Below, one piece after another: positions 7,362 through 16,557 of a DNA stretch of 64,000 nt. The notes under the pieces are model-generated. The model made no database searches and had not been told where the DNA came from. It saw only the letters and a list, made by a program, of their open reading frames with translations. Source of the DNA: JADHTT01 sp964633845 (GTDB lineage Bacteria > Campylobacterota > Campylobacteria > Campylobacterales > Arcobacteraceae); assembly GCA_964633845.1 (NCBI GenBank), contig CAZWLA010000001.1:1-64000 (forward strand). Reading direction: 5' to 3'. Each line of letters begins with the position of its first letter. Within the stretch, counting starts at the first letter, position 1. The position numbers and the translations under genes are program-made.

Positions 7362-8884
7362 TAAAAGATCATATATATGATGTAATAGTTGTTGGAAGTG
7401 GAGGAGCAGGGCTAACAGCTGCACTCAGAGCAAAGCAAAAAGGTCTTGATGTGGTAGTGGTATCAAAAACACTAGCAACTCACTCTCAAACTTCACAAGC
7501 ACAAGGTGGTATAAATTGTGCAGTAGATCAAGATGATATTAAGTTACATATAGATGATACATTAAGGTCATCAAAAGGATTAGGGGATATTGATGTAATA
7601 TCTTTTATGTGTAATGAAGCACCCAATACTATTAAATGGTTAGATGAGATAGGTGTACCATTTTCTAGAACAGAGAATGGCAATATAGCTCAAAGATCAC
7701 TTGGTGGTGCATCAAGCCCAAGAGCATGCTACAGTAGTGACTATACAGGATTAAAGATACTTCATACTCTTTATGATACAGCTATAAAAGATGGTATAAA
7801 GTTTATAAATGAACATATGTTATTAAATCTTATTATTGAAGATAATATTATTGAGGGTATTACTACACTAGATATTAATAATGTTGAAGTTAAAGCATTG
7901 TTTGCAAAAAATGTAATTTTAGCTACAGGTGGATATGGTGCTATATATGATGGCCATACTACAAATTCTATAGCATCTAGTGGTGATGGTGTTGCTGCTG
8001 CTATTAGGGCTGGTGTAAATGTATCAGGATTAGAGTTTATACAATTCCATCCTACTTCAATGCTAGGAAGCTCAGTACTTATTAGTGAATCAGCAAGGGG
8101 TGAGGGTGGTTATCTAGTAGATCAAGATGGTAGTAGGTTTATAGATGAATTAAAACCAAGAGATGAGGTCGCAAGGGCAATATATACTAAAATACTAAAT
8201 GGAGATAAAATCTATTTAGATCTTAGACACTTGGGACTAGAAAAGATAATGGAAGCTATGCCTCAAGAGAGAGATTTGGCACTAAAGTTTTCTGGTATTA
8301 AAATAGAAGAGGAACTTTTACCTATCACACCAGCTGCACACTATAGTATGGGTGGTATTTCTACTGATATTAATTGTAAAACAAATATAGAAAATCTATA
8401 TGCTGTAGGTGAATGTGCAAATATAAATGTACATGGAGCAAATAGATTAGGTGGAAATTCACTTTTAGAGATAATTACATTTGGAAAAGTAGCAGCAAAC
8501 AATATATCTAATAATATAGAGTTTATAATACCACAAGATGATAATGTATTGCAAAATGATATATCAAAAGTGAATGATATTTTTAGTATGGATACACAGA
8601 ATAATTTCTATGATATTAAAAAATCTCTAGCAAATGTGATGTTTAAAGATGTAGGTCTATTTAGAGATGAAAGTGGTCTAGATGAGGCACATGATACTGT
8701 AGTGCATATTTTGGGACAATATAAACGATCAGGAATCAAGGATAAAAGTAAAGTTTACAATACTAGCCTAGTTGAGTATTTACAGCTTGGAAATAGTATT
8801 GATCTTGCTTTAAAAATAGTAGATGCAGCACAAAAAAGAAAACAAAGTCTAGGTGCACACTATAGGAGTGACGATGAATATTAA
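7358..8884 (+). CDS. Succinate dehydrogenase/fumarate reductase flavoprotein subunit
   Basis: A 508-residue FAD enzyme of the SdhA/FrdA/NadB family. The dinucleotide loop is VVGSGGAGL; substrate-site residues appear in QFHPTSM, in PRDEVARAIY and in HYSMGGI, and FAD-binding in GANRLGGNSLLE. HYSMGG marks the SDH/FRD branch, whereas NadB has a Cys there. At the position of the His that binds FAD covalently in classical enzymes (five residues before the Q of AQGG) there is Gln, so FAD is probably non-covalent. The protein is short for the family (usual FrdA is 570 or more). An Fe-S subunit overlaps its 3' end. Possible alternatives are thiol- or methylmenaquinol-type fumarate reductase. Confidence 0.82.
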   Translation: MIKDHIYDVIVVGSGGAGLTAALRAKQKGLDVVVVSKTLATHSQTSQAQGGINCAVDQDDIKLHIDDTLRSSKGLGDIDVISFMCNEAPNTIKWLDEIGVPFSRTENGNIAQRSLGGASSPRACYSSDYTGLKILHTLYDTAIKDGIKFINEHMLLNLIIEDNIIEGITTLDINNVEVKALFAKNVILATGGYGAIYDGHTTNSIASSGDGVAAAIRAGVNVSGLEFIQFHPTSMLGSSVLISESARGEGGYLVDQDGSRFIDELKPRDEVARAIYTKILNGDKIYLDLRHLGLEKIMEAMPQERDLALKFSGIKIEEELLPITPAAHYSMGGISTDINCKTNIENLYAVGECANINVHGANRLGGNSLLEIITFGKVAANNISNNIEFIIPQDDNVLQNDISKVNDIFSMDTQNNFYDIKKSLANVMFKDVGLFRDESGLDEAHDTVVHILGQYKRSGIKDKSKVYNTSLVEYLQLGNSIDLALKIVDAAQKRKQSLGAHYRSDDEY

Positions 8885-9593
8885 TATAATTGATAAACAA
8901 TACTCTATAGAAGAAAAAGTGGATACTATACTTGCTGCATTAAAGCATATTAAATCTTCACAAAATCAAGAGCTTACATTTAGATCTGGATGTAAAAGTG
9001 GCGTATGTGGATCATGTGCTGTTGTGGTAAATGGAGTTGAAAGGCTTGCTTGTACCACAAGTTGTAATGATGGTGATGATATACAGCCATTAAGAAATAG
9101 TAAAGTTATAAAAGATTTAGTTGTAGATATGTCACATGAATCAAAAAGATTAAAAGATGCAACTGGATACTTAAATACAAATAGTAATAGTACTATTTTA
9201 AAAGAGGATGAAAAACTAATAGATATACAATCAAATTGTATTTTATGCCATTCTTGCTATAGTTCCTGTCCTGTATATGAAGTAAAATTTGATTTTTTAG
9301 GACCATTTGCGCTAACACGAGCATTTAGATATATCAATGATAAAAAAGAGCAAGATATAAAAACTCATATAGATGCGATACAGACAAATGGTGTATGGGA
9401 TTGTACTTTATGTGGAAATTGTTCTATGGTATGTCCTGCTAATATAGATATCAAAAATGATATTATGAAGCTTCGAAATACATCTGCTCAACATGGTTAT
9501 ATGGATCCAGCTTTTAGTAGTGGTGGTATGGACTTTGGCGGTGGCTTTGATGTAGGTGGCACTCCAGACTTTGGATTTAATCCTAACTTCTAA
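8874..9593 (+). CDS. Succinate dehydrogenase/fumarate reductase iron-sulfur subunit
   Basis: ATG at 8874, preceded by GGAG, is preferred to the upstream GTG at 8853, giving about 239 residues. The N-terminal ferredoxin domain has CKSGVCGSCAVVVNG and a fourth Cys in LACTTSC, ligating [2Fe-2S]. The C-terminal domain has CILCHSCYSSCP and CTLCGNCSMVCP. In classical FrdB/SdhB the second of these has Val or Ile in place of the second Cys, giving [3Fe-4S]; here Cys is present, so two [4Fe-4S] clusters are likely, as in non-classical (E-type) enzymes. The tail is a Gly/Asp/Phe-rich extension. No membrane anchor or CCG-domain subunit follows. Confidence 0.82.
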   Translation: MNINIIDKQYSIEEKVDTILAALKHIKSSQNQELTFRSGCKSGVCGSCAVVVNGVERLACTTSCNDGDDIQPLRNSKVIKDLVVDMSHESKRLKDATGYLNTNSNSTILKEDEKLIDIQSNCILCHSCYSSCPVYEVKFDFLGPFALTRAFRYINDKKEQDIKTHIDAIQTNGVWDCTLCGNCSMVCPANIDIKNDIMKLRNTSAQHGYMDPAFSSGGMDFGGGFDVGGTPDFGFNPNF

Positions 9594-9611
9594 AAATTTA
9601 AAAGGGATAGT

Positions 9612-12600
9612 TTGATTAAGAATATTATTAAATTTGGCTTAGAAAAGCCTATATTAAACTATCTTCTTTTATCATTTATATTAATACTTGCTATTTTCTC
9701 ATATTTTAAAATTCCAAAAGAGATATTTCCCCCAGCATCCTTAGACGCCATTAGTGTCACTGGTAGTTATCCAGGTGCTAGTGGTGATATCCTTGATAAG
9801 CTTGCAGTAAAAGAGATAGAGGATGAACTTCAAAGTTTAAGTGAAGCTCAAAAGATATCCACAGTGATTAAAACAGGTTTTTTTAATATAAGGATTGATC
9901 TAAAAAGTGGTTATGAAGTATCTGATATTATTGATGATGTAAAAGATATTATCTCAAAAACAAAATCAAATCTACCAACAGATATGGATGAACCAGTTGT
10001 AAAAGAGATAGTGAACTCTTTCCCTCTTGTTACTGTAGCAATTTTTGGAGATAAAAGTAATAAAGAACTTTTAGAAATTGCAAAAGATTTAAAGACAAAA
10101 ATCAATAGTTTAGAAGATTTAAGTGATGTAACTATTTGGGGAGATAGTGACAAAGAGTTAATCATAACTTTCGATGATGCAAAAATTGAAGCATATAATT
10201 TAGATAGAACACAAGTTATCAATACACTTTCCCAAATGAGTTCTATTTTTCCTGCAGGTATTATCAAAGACAAAGGGACACACTATTATTTAAGTAGTCA
10301 AAATGGGGAAAAAGATTTATTAAAATTGAATAATATGATTTTAAAATTTGGTACTGTATTTTTAAGATTAAAAGATATTGCCAAAATTGAATATAAGCTT
10401 GGTGATACTATTAATATATCTCACTTTAATGGTAAGCATGATATGTCTATTGGGATTAATAAAGGGAAAGGGGGAGATAGTATATCTCTTGTAAAACAGA
10501 TTAAAGATATTCTAAATGAAGAGCAATCCAAGTTTCAAGATGTGCAGTTTGATACATATACAGATACATCCATTTGGATTAAAAATAGACTGAATACTGT
10601 TGTTTCTAATATATTATTTGGTGTATTTTTACTCTCAACGGCACTTTTTTTCTTTATAAATGCAAGGATAGCATTAGTAGTAGCTATAGGGATCCCTACA
10701 AGCTTTATGATTGGACTTGTCAGTGCAGAGCAATTAGGATATAGCTTAAATATGCTTTCATTGTTAGGTGCTTTATTAGCTCTTGGTATGTTAGTAGATG
10801 AAGCGATTGTTGTTGGGGAAAATATCTATAGACACCTAGAGATGGGAAAAGATAAAATGAGTGCAGCACTTGATGGTGCTGTGGAGATGTATCCTGCTGT
10901 ATTAACAGCAACTGCTACGACAATTTTCGCTTTTTTACCAATTTTACTCATGACAGGGGAAGTGGGAGTATTTATGAAGATACTCCCTATTATGATATCT
11001 ATACTATTGCTTAGCTCCCTTATAGAAGCTTTTTTCTTCCTCCCACTACATGCAAAACATGCTTTTAAAGTAAATCAAGCGGGAAAAAAAAGTGAAACTA
11101 TTTGGGATTACAACAAAGCACTTTATAAAAAAGTTTTAGATTTTGTTTTAAAATGGAAATATATTTCACTTATCTCTTTAGTATCATTTATTTTAGTGGC
11201 TACATTTTCTTTTGTACAAATTTTAAAATTTGAATTTATGCCAGATTTTGACACTACTCAGGTGTATGTGACAGGCTCTGTTGGCGTAGGAAATGATATT
11301 AAACAAACAGAAACAAGAGTAAAAGAGTTAGAAAATAAATTATTAAACAACTTTCAATTAGGAGATGAAATAGATTCAATTAGTTCTGTGATTGGGATGA
11401 AACTTGATGGAAAACAACTACCTCAAAATGAAGAGTTTTATTTTCATATTTTTGTAAACTTACAGGAGAGGTCTCCTTCAAATGTTTTTGATAAGTATAT
11501 CAATCCATATTTAAGCCCTAAATATGATGATATAGATATGACAAGAGTTCAAAGTGCAAAAGCAATTGCTGTACAGATAAAAGAAGTTTTAAAACCTGAA
11601 ATTGGAAGTAAAAAGTATGATGAATTAAATATCTATGTACCAGGTGCAGGGATTGTAGGAAATGATATAGAATTAGCTTTTAGTGGAGAGCAACATAGTG
11701 TAGATAAAGCAGTTGATAATTTAAAGAAAAGTTTATCAAAAATAAAAGGTGTGGGTAATATATCTGATGATAGATTAACTGGTAACCAAGAATTAAAATT
11801 TTCACTAAATAATTATGGTAATACTTTAGGATTTAGTGAACAGTATCTTATAAATACATTAAAGCCCTTTTATTTTAAAGGTGCATTTTCTAAGATGTAT
11901 GACCAAGATGGACTTGTAGATATTATATTTGTATCAAAAAATAAAGATATTAAACAATCTTTAGAAAGTTTCCAAGTGGTAGTACCCAATAGTAGTCAAA
12001 AAATTCTTTTAGGTGATATAGTTGATTTTACTACAAAGCCTTCATTGTCACAAATTTTTAAAGAAAATGGAACAGCTATTACAAGTGTAACAGCTAGTTT
12101 GAATGATATTACAAGTGAAGAGGTTTATACACAGCTTCAATCAGTACTTGATAGTTTACAAAAGTATGTAAAGATAGATATAAAAGGGGAACAACAAGAA
12201 AATGAAAAAGTGCAAAAGGAGATGGGTCAAGCTTTTATAATAGCATTAATATTGATTTTTATCTCTTTAGTATGGATGTTTGATTCTCTTGTAAAATCTT
12301 TAGTTATATTAAGTACAATCCCTTTATCTATTTTAGGTGTATTAGTGGGGCATTTTATAATGGGATTGAACGTAACGATGCCTGGACTTATTGGTATGGT
12401 AGGGCTTGCTGGGGTAATTGTTAATGATGGGATTATTATGATGGACTTTATCCAAAAGGCAAAAAACTTACAGGAGATGAAGCAGTATGCTTTACTTAGA
12501 TTAAGACCTATTTTATTAACATCTCTTACTACAATTTTAGGATTAAGTACATTGATATTCTTTGCATCTGGGCAGTCCTTAATCTTACAGCCAATGGCTG

Positions 12601-12701
12601 TTGCTTTAGGTTTTGGAATATTATGGGCAACGGTGCTAAATTTATACTATGTACCAATGGTATATAGGCTTATATATTTAAGAGGAGAAAAAAATGAATA
12701 A
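9612..12701 (+). CDS. RND-family efflux transporter permease
   Basis: A 1029-residue inner-membrane pump of the AcrB/HAE superfamily with the usual two repeats: one membrane helix at residues ~15-33, a large periplasmic loop, then helices with GMLVDEAIVVGENIYRH (TM4 acidic pair), another periplasmic loop and a terminal helix bundle. It is proton-driven and would need a periplasmic adaptor and an outer-membrane channel, neither of which is nearby. The start is TTG with AAAGGG upstream. Glycine codon GGG appears noticeably more often than in neighbouring genes, which may indicate recent acquisition. Substrate cannot be read from sequence. Confidence 0.88.
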   Translation: MIKNIIKFGLEKPILNYLLLSFILILAIFSYFKIPKEIFPPASLDAISVTGSYPGASGDILDKLAVKEIEDELQSLSEAQKISTVIKTGFFNIRIDLKSGYEVSDIIDDVKDIISKTKSNLPTDMDEPVVKEIVNSFPLVTVAIFGDKSNKELLEIAKDLKTKINSLEDLSDVTIWGDSDKELIITFDDAKIEAYNLDRTQVINTLSQMSSIFPAGIIKDKGTHYYLSSQNGEKDLLKLNNMILKFGTVFLRLKDIAKIEYKLGDTINISHFNGKHDMSIGINKGKGGDSISLVKQIKDILNEEQSKFQDVQFDTYTDTSIWIKNRLNTVVSNILFGVFLLSTALFFFINARIALVVAIGIPTSFMIGLVSAEQLGYSLNMLSLLGALLALGMLVDEAIVVGENIYRHLEMGKDKMSAALDGAVEMYPAVLTATATTIFAFLPILLMTGEVGVFMKILPIMISILLLSSLIEAFFFLPLHAKHAFKVNQAGKKSETIWDYNKALYKKVLDFVLKWKYISLISLVSFILVATFSFVQILKFEFMPDFDTTQVYVTGSVGVGNDIKQTETRVKELENKLLNNFQLGDEIDSISSVIGMKLDGKQLPQNEEFYFHIFVNLQERSPSNVFDKYINPYLSPKYDDIDMTRVQSAKAIAVQIKEVLKPEIGSKKYDELNIYVPGAGIVGNDIELAFSGEQHSVDKAVDNLKKSLSKIKGVGNISDDRLTGNQELKFSLNNYGNTLGFSEQYLINTLKPFYFKGAFSKMYDQDGLVDIIFVSKNKDIKQSLESFQVVVPNSSQKILLGDIVDFTTKPSLSQIFKENGTAITSVTASLNDITSEEVYTQLQSVLDSLQKYVKIDIKGEQQENEKVQKEMGQAFIIALILIFISLVWMFDSLVKSLVILSTIPLSILGVLVGHFIMGLNVTMPGLIGMVGLAGVIVNDGIIMMDFIQKAKNLQEMKQYALLRLRPILLTSLTTILGLSTLIFFASGQSLILQPMAVALGFGILWATVLNLYYVPMVYRLIYLRGEKNE

Positions 12702-13191
12702 GCTTGAAAATATATTAATCATAAATACTGGTGGAACATTTAATAAAGTTTATGATGAAATATCAGGGGAACTAATCACCCCTAAATCCTCAAAAAATCT
12801 AAAACAACTAATAAAAAAAGTATTTAAATCTAATGTTGAAATAAAAGGTATGATATACAAAGATTCACTTGAGTTTAGTAAAGAAGATAGAAAAGAGTTG
12901 GCTAAAACTATAAAAAAGTCTAAATATAAAAAAGCAATAGTGATTCATGGTACAGATACTATGAGTATTAGTGCTAAATATATCTCCAAAAGAATTAAAA
13001 ATAAGCAAATAGTATTTACAGGAGCAATGATACCTATATCAATTGATGAATCTGAAGGTGTGGCAAATCTTAGTATGGCATTAGGATTTTTGAATGGTGA
13101 TAATAAAAATAATATTTATATTTCTATGCATGGTAAAGTTAAAAAATATAAAAAAATATCAAAAAATAAAAAACTTGGAATATTTCAATAG
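12694..13191 (+). CDS. Short asparaginase-like protein (N-terminal domain only)
   Basis: A 165-residue protein matching only the N-terminal domain of L-asparaginase/Glu-tRNA amidotransferase-like enzymes: NTGGTFNK carries the first catalytic Thr, and VIHGTDTM carries the second Thr and Asp. The C-terminal domain of a full asparaginase (about 330 residues) is missing, and a stop follows a Lys-rich tail, so this is not simply a frameshift visible here. It overlaps the RND gene by eight bases. Similar half-length proteins are, as far as I recall, found in Campylobacterota. Whether it is catalytic is unknown. Confidence 0.7.
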   Translation: MNKLENILIINTGGTFNKVYDEISGELITPKSSKNLKQLIKKVFKSNVEIKGMIYKDSLEFSKEDRKELAKTIKKSKYKKAIVIHGTDTMSISAKYISKRIKNKQIVFTGAMIPISIDESEGVANLSMALGFLNGDNKNNIYISMHGKVKKYKKISKNKKLGIFQ

Positions 13192-13230
13192 GATAGAAAA
13201 AGTAAGGCAAATCTTGCTAAAATCTTTCCT

Positions 13231-15051
13231 ATGAATTTAGAAAAAACAATAGAACTATTAAAAAAACATGATCTACTTAAAATCATAGATGAGCCACTTG
13301 ATATAAATCTTGAAATTCCTCATGTTGCATATGTAGAAGTAAAACAAGAAGTTAGTAAAGCAATACTATTTACAAATCCAATAGACAAGCAAAATGATAA
13401 AACTTTTGATACTCCTGTGCTTATGAATGTATTTTGTTCACCAAAAGCTGTTGAGCTTTTAATTGGTGATGCAGACAAAATTGCTGGAGAGATTGAAGAT
13501 CTTTTAAAGATGAAGCCACCAAAGGGACTATCAGGAAAACTTGATATGTTTGGAAAACTTTTTGGACTTAAAAATGTACCTCCAAAACGATTAAAATACA
13601 AAGGTGAATGTCAGCAAGTAATCAAACTTGGAGATGATATAAAGCTTAGTGATTTACCAGTACTTACTACTTGGGAACAAGATGCTGGACCATTTATCAC
13701 TATGGGCCAAGTATATACAGAGTCTTTAGATGGGAAGATGCAAAATGTAGGGATGTATAGACTGCAAGTATATAATGATGGGCAACTTGGAATGCATTGG
13801 CAAATACATAAAGATTCAAATCACTTCTTCCATGAATATAAAAAAGCTGGTAAAAAAATGCCAGTATCTATTGGTATTGGTGGAGACCCAATGTATATTT
13901 GGTGCGGACAAGCACCATTACCAATAGGTGTATTTGAGCTTATGCTTTATGGCTTTGTTAAAAAAGAAAATGCAAAACTTGTAAAATCAATTACAAATGA
14001 TATTTATGTACCACATGATGTTGATTATGTAATTGAGGGATTAGTAGACCCTGATATTATTAAAATAGAGGGACCATTTGGTGACCATACAGGATACTAT
14101 ACTTTAGAAGAAGATTATCCTATGATGGATGTGACATGTATCACCCATAAGAAAAAGCCAATCTTTGCAGCAACTGTTGTAGGTAAGCCACCTCTTGAAG
14201 ATAAATATATGGGATATGCAACAGAGAGAATATTCTTACCTCTTCTTAAGACAACAGCACCAGATTTAATTGATTATTATATGCCTGAAAATGGTGTATT
14301 TCATAATCTTATACTAGCTAAAATAAATGTATCTTATCCTGGACATGCACAACAAATGATGCATGCATTTTGGGGAGTAGGTCAAATGAGTTTCGTAAAG
14401 CATGCTATTTTTGTAGGAGCAGATGCTCCAGAGCTTGATGATGATGAGGCTATTACAAAGTGGATACTAAATAGACTTGATGTAGAAGAGTTATTAATTA
14501 CAAAGGGTGTGGTTGATGCTCTTGATCATTCATCGCCTAGATTTGCCCTTGGTGGTAAGATGGGATTAGATTGTACTGGTGATGAGATAAATGAACTTGG
14601 TATTAAAATCAAAGAAGATGAAAAACTTCTAAAGAAGATTAGAAAAATAGATTCAAATGTTGTAGATTTAAAACAATATTATCTCGATACTAAAAGTCCA
14701 ATTTGTATAGTGACAGTAAAAAAAGAAAGATCTCAAAAAGATTTATTTAAAGACTTAAAACCATTATTTAAAAATATTAAAATATTAGTAATAGTAGATG
14801 AAAAGAATAATGATTTAGATAATTTATACATGCTTTTATGGAGAGTTGTAAATAATATTGACTCAAATAGAGATATATTTATAGATGGGCATACTATAGG
14901 TATAGATGCTACAAATAAAAATAAATTAGATAACTTCCAAAGAAGATGGCCAGATGATGTAATCTGTACAGAATCAGTGATTGATGATTTAAGAAAAAGA
15001 GGTATCTTAGATGTCTCAGATCAATTTATTAAACAGTTTGGTTTGATATAA
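13231..15051 (+). CDS. UbiD-family decarboxylase, menaquinone (futalosine) pathway
   Basis: A 606-residue UbiD-type decarboxylase using prenylated FMN. Characteristic stretches include VGMYRLQVY, GIGGDPMYIWCGQAPLP and GPFGDHTGYYTLEEDYP, with the conserved Glu/Arg of the active site. Campylobacterota make menaquinone by the futalosine route, and the long UbiD homologue (the SCO4490-type family) is the presumed 1,4-dihydroxy-6-naphthoate decarboxylase, so this is the best guess. No clear Shine-Dalgarno precedes the ATG. Menaquinol would serve the nap system in this window. The exact substrate is inferred from phylum-level knowledge. Confidence 0.83.
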   Translation: MNLEKTIELLKKHDLLKIIDEPLDINLEIPHVAYVEVKQEVSKAILFTNPIDKQNDKTFDTPVLMNVFCSPKAVELLIGDADKIAGEIEDLLKMKPPKGLSGKLDMFGKLFGLKNVPPKRLKYKGECQQVIKLGDDIKLSDLPVLTTWEQDAGPFITMGQVYTESLDGKMQNVGMYRLQVYNDGQLGMHWQIHKDSNHFFHEYKKAGKKMPVSIGIGGDPMYIWCGQAPLPIGVFELMLYGFVKKENAKLVKSITNDIYVPHDVDYVIEGLVDPDIIKIEGPFGDHTGYYTLEEDYPMMDVTCITHKKKPIFAATVVGKPPLEDKYMGYATERIFLPLLKTTAPDLIDYYMPENGVFHNLILAKINVSYPGHAQQMMHAFWGVGQMSFVKHAIFVGADAPELDDDEAITKWILNRLDVEELLITKGVVDALDHSSPRFALGGKMGLDCTGDEINELGIKIKEDEKLLKKIRKIDSNVVDLKQYYLDTKSPICIVTVKKERSQKDLFKDLKPLFKNIKILVIVDEKNNDLDNLYMLLWRVVNNIDSNRDIFIDGHTIGIDATNKNKLDNFQRRWPDDVICTESVIDDLRKRGILDVSDQFIKQFGLI

Positions 15052-15079
15052 TACAAAAATAAAAATATAAGGAATTAGT

Positions 15080-15409
15080 ATGGCTGGTGTAAAGTTTGAA
15101 GCAGTATTAAAAAATAATGGAATAGGTGGTTGGTGTATTGAATTAACAGATACTCTAGAGCCTACAACTGTAAGATGTGAAAATCTTGATGATTTTTCAC
15201 AAAAGGTATCTGAGATGGGTGCTGAATATGGTAATGATATTGAAGTTGCATGGAGTGCAGCAGAAGGTACAGATCCTGTACATATGCAAGAGCTTAGAAT
15301 AGCTATGATGGAATATCAAGAGAAATACCAAGATGAGATTGATAAAGAGTTAAATGGAGATCAAACTCCAGGTGCTGCGACGGATGGTTTTGATCCCAAT
15401 GCAAGCTAA
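15080..15409 (+). CDS. Small acidic conserved hypothetical protein
   Basis: A 109-residue soluble, strongly acidic protein with no signal peptide or membrane segment and no recognised domain. The N-terminal half (GVKFEAVLKNNGIGGWCIEL) looks like beta strands, and the rest is helical and Glu/Asp-rich, ending in a low-complexity tail. AAGGA precedes the ATG by six bases. It lies 28 bases after the UbiD-type gene in the same direction and may be co-transcribed. Function unknown. Confidence 0.6.
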   Translation: MAGVKFEAVLKNNGIGGWCIELTDTLEPTTVRCENLDDFSQKVSEMGAEYGNDIEVAWSAAEGTDPVHMQELRIAMMEYQEKYQDEIDKELNGDQTPGAATDGFDPNAS

Positions 15410-15480
15410 GTAATATTTAAAAATAGTGTTACAAAAAGTGTCTTAAAGGCTGAACCTATAGTGCTTTTTCTTTGTAAAGG

Positions 15481-15521
15481 TTGACAATATTATGAAAAAA
15501 AGGTACTCTGTGGGCTATAAA
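15481..15521 (+). promoter_or_regulatory. Candidate promoter of the flavin oxidoreductase
   Basis: TTGACA at 15481-15486 is followed after 17 bases by TACTCT (15504-15509); a better -10 hexamer, TATAAA, sits at 15516-15521 without a good -35 partner. Either would place the start of transcription shortly before the AAGGA and ATG at 15539. The gene's convergent neighbour and its own terminator make it a single-gene unit. Confidence 0.45.
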
Positions 15522-15538
15522 ATAAATAAGGATAAATT

Positions 15539-16555
15539 ATGATTCATGAAGATGGAAAAATAGTAGATATTGCAATTATTGGAGCAGGACCTGGAGGTAT
15601 GGCAGCAGCTATTGAGGCAAAGTTAGCTGGCGTAGAAAACATTGTTGTTATCGATAAAGCACCGCATCACAATGATATGATCCACAAATTTTACAAAAAA
15701 GGTAAAAGAGTAGATAAAGATTGGATGGGTCAAAAGTTTAACTTTACTGGTAATGTTACATTTGAAGAGTGTTCTAAAGAAGTATATATTCAACAAATGG
15801 ATGATAAACTAAATGATGCTGGTGTTTTAGATAGCTTTGAATACAATCATGAAATTTCAAGAGTTGAAAAAGGTGAAGATGGTCTTTTCTCAATTGTATT
15901 TGGTCAAGATGGTGTTAAGGAAGCTTTAGAAACTATTAAAGCTAGAAATGTAATCCTTTCTGTTGGTAGAATGGGTAAACCAAATAAGCCAAGATATAAA
16001 TTCCCTAAAGAACTTAAACAAGTTTTAAACTTTAACCTTTCTAAAGTTCAAAATGGTGACCATGTAATGGTAGTTGGTGGTGGAGACACTTCTGGTGAAT
16101 ATGCATATGGTTTAGTAGAGCAAGAAGGTATGGAAGATTGTGTAGTAACACTTAACTATAGAAAACCTGATATCTTTAGAATGAATGGAATTAACAAAGA
16201 AAATACAGAAAAATATCTTGATAATGGTAAAATCATTAATAAACTTGGTGTAGATGTAGATAGTGTTGAACCAACAGCAGATGGTAGAATTCAAGTAAAC
16301 TTTACAGATGGTTCTGTAGGTGAATATGATAGAGCAGTATATGCACTTGGTGGAACAACTCCAAAAGATATCCTTGTAAACTCTGGTGTTAAAACTGGAG
16401 AGTGGGATGTGCCTGTATACAATGAAGATACATTTGAAACAAATATAGAAGGTTTATATACAATTGGTGATGTTATAACAGATCAAGGTAGTATCGCACT
16501 TGCATTTAACCATGCACATGCAGCTGTATCTAATATAGCTAAAAACGTAAAATAA
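15539..16555 (+). CDS. FAD-dependent NAD(P) oxidoreductase, thioredoxin-reductase-like fold
   Basis: A 338-residue two-dinucleotide-domain flavoprotein. Residues 15-20 are GAGPGG for FAD; VVGGGDTSGEYAYGL is the NAD(P) domain; YTIGDV is the C-terminal FAD contact. There is no CxxC redox pair, so it is not a classical thioredoxin reductase; the pattern resembles YpdA/ferredoxin-NAD(P) reductase-like enzymes. The coding sequence looks well optimised for expression and the gene has its own promoter and a strong terminator. Electron acceptor unknown; bacillithiol or ferredoxin-type partners are possible, but nothing nearby points to one. Confidence 0.72.
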   Translation: MIHEDGKIVDIAIIGAGPGGMAAAIEAKLAGVENIVVIDKAPHHNDMIHKFYKKGKRVDKDWMGQKFNFTGNVTFEECSKEVYIQQMDDKLNDAGVLDSFEYNHEISRVEKGEDGLFSIVFGQDGVKEALETIKARNVILSVGRMGKPNKPRYKFPKELKQVLNFNLSKVQNGDHVMVVGGGDTSGEYAYGLVEQEGMEDCVVTLNYRKPDIFRMNGINKENTEKYLDNGKIINKLGVDVDSVEPTADGRIQVNFTDGSVGEYDRAVYALGGTTPKDILVNSGVKTGEWDVPVYNEDTFETNIEGLYTIGDVITDQGSIALAFNHAHAAVSNIAKNVK

Positions 16556-16557
16556 TT

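Noticed and set aside
8853..8873. GTG start of the SdhB-like gene at 8853
   Set aside because: The ATG at 8874 has GGAG in place and starts at the family's first strand.
7358..8884. L-aspartate oxidase NadB
   Set aside because: HYSMGG instead of the NadB YTCGG-type motif, and a co-encoded Fe-S subunit, favour SDH/FRD.
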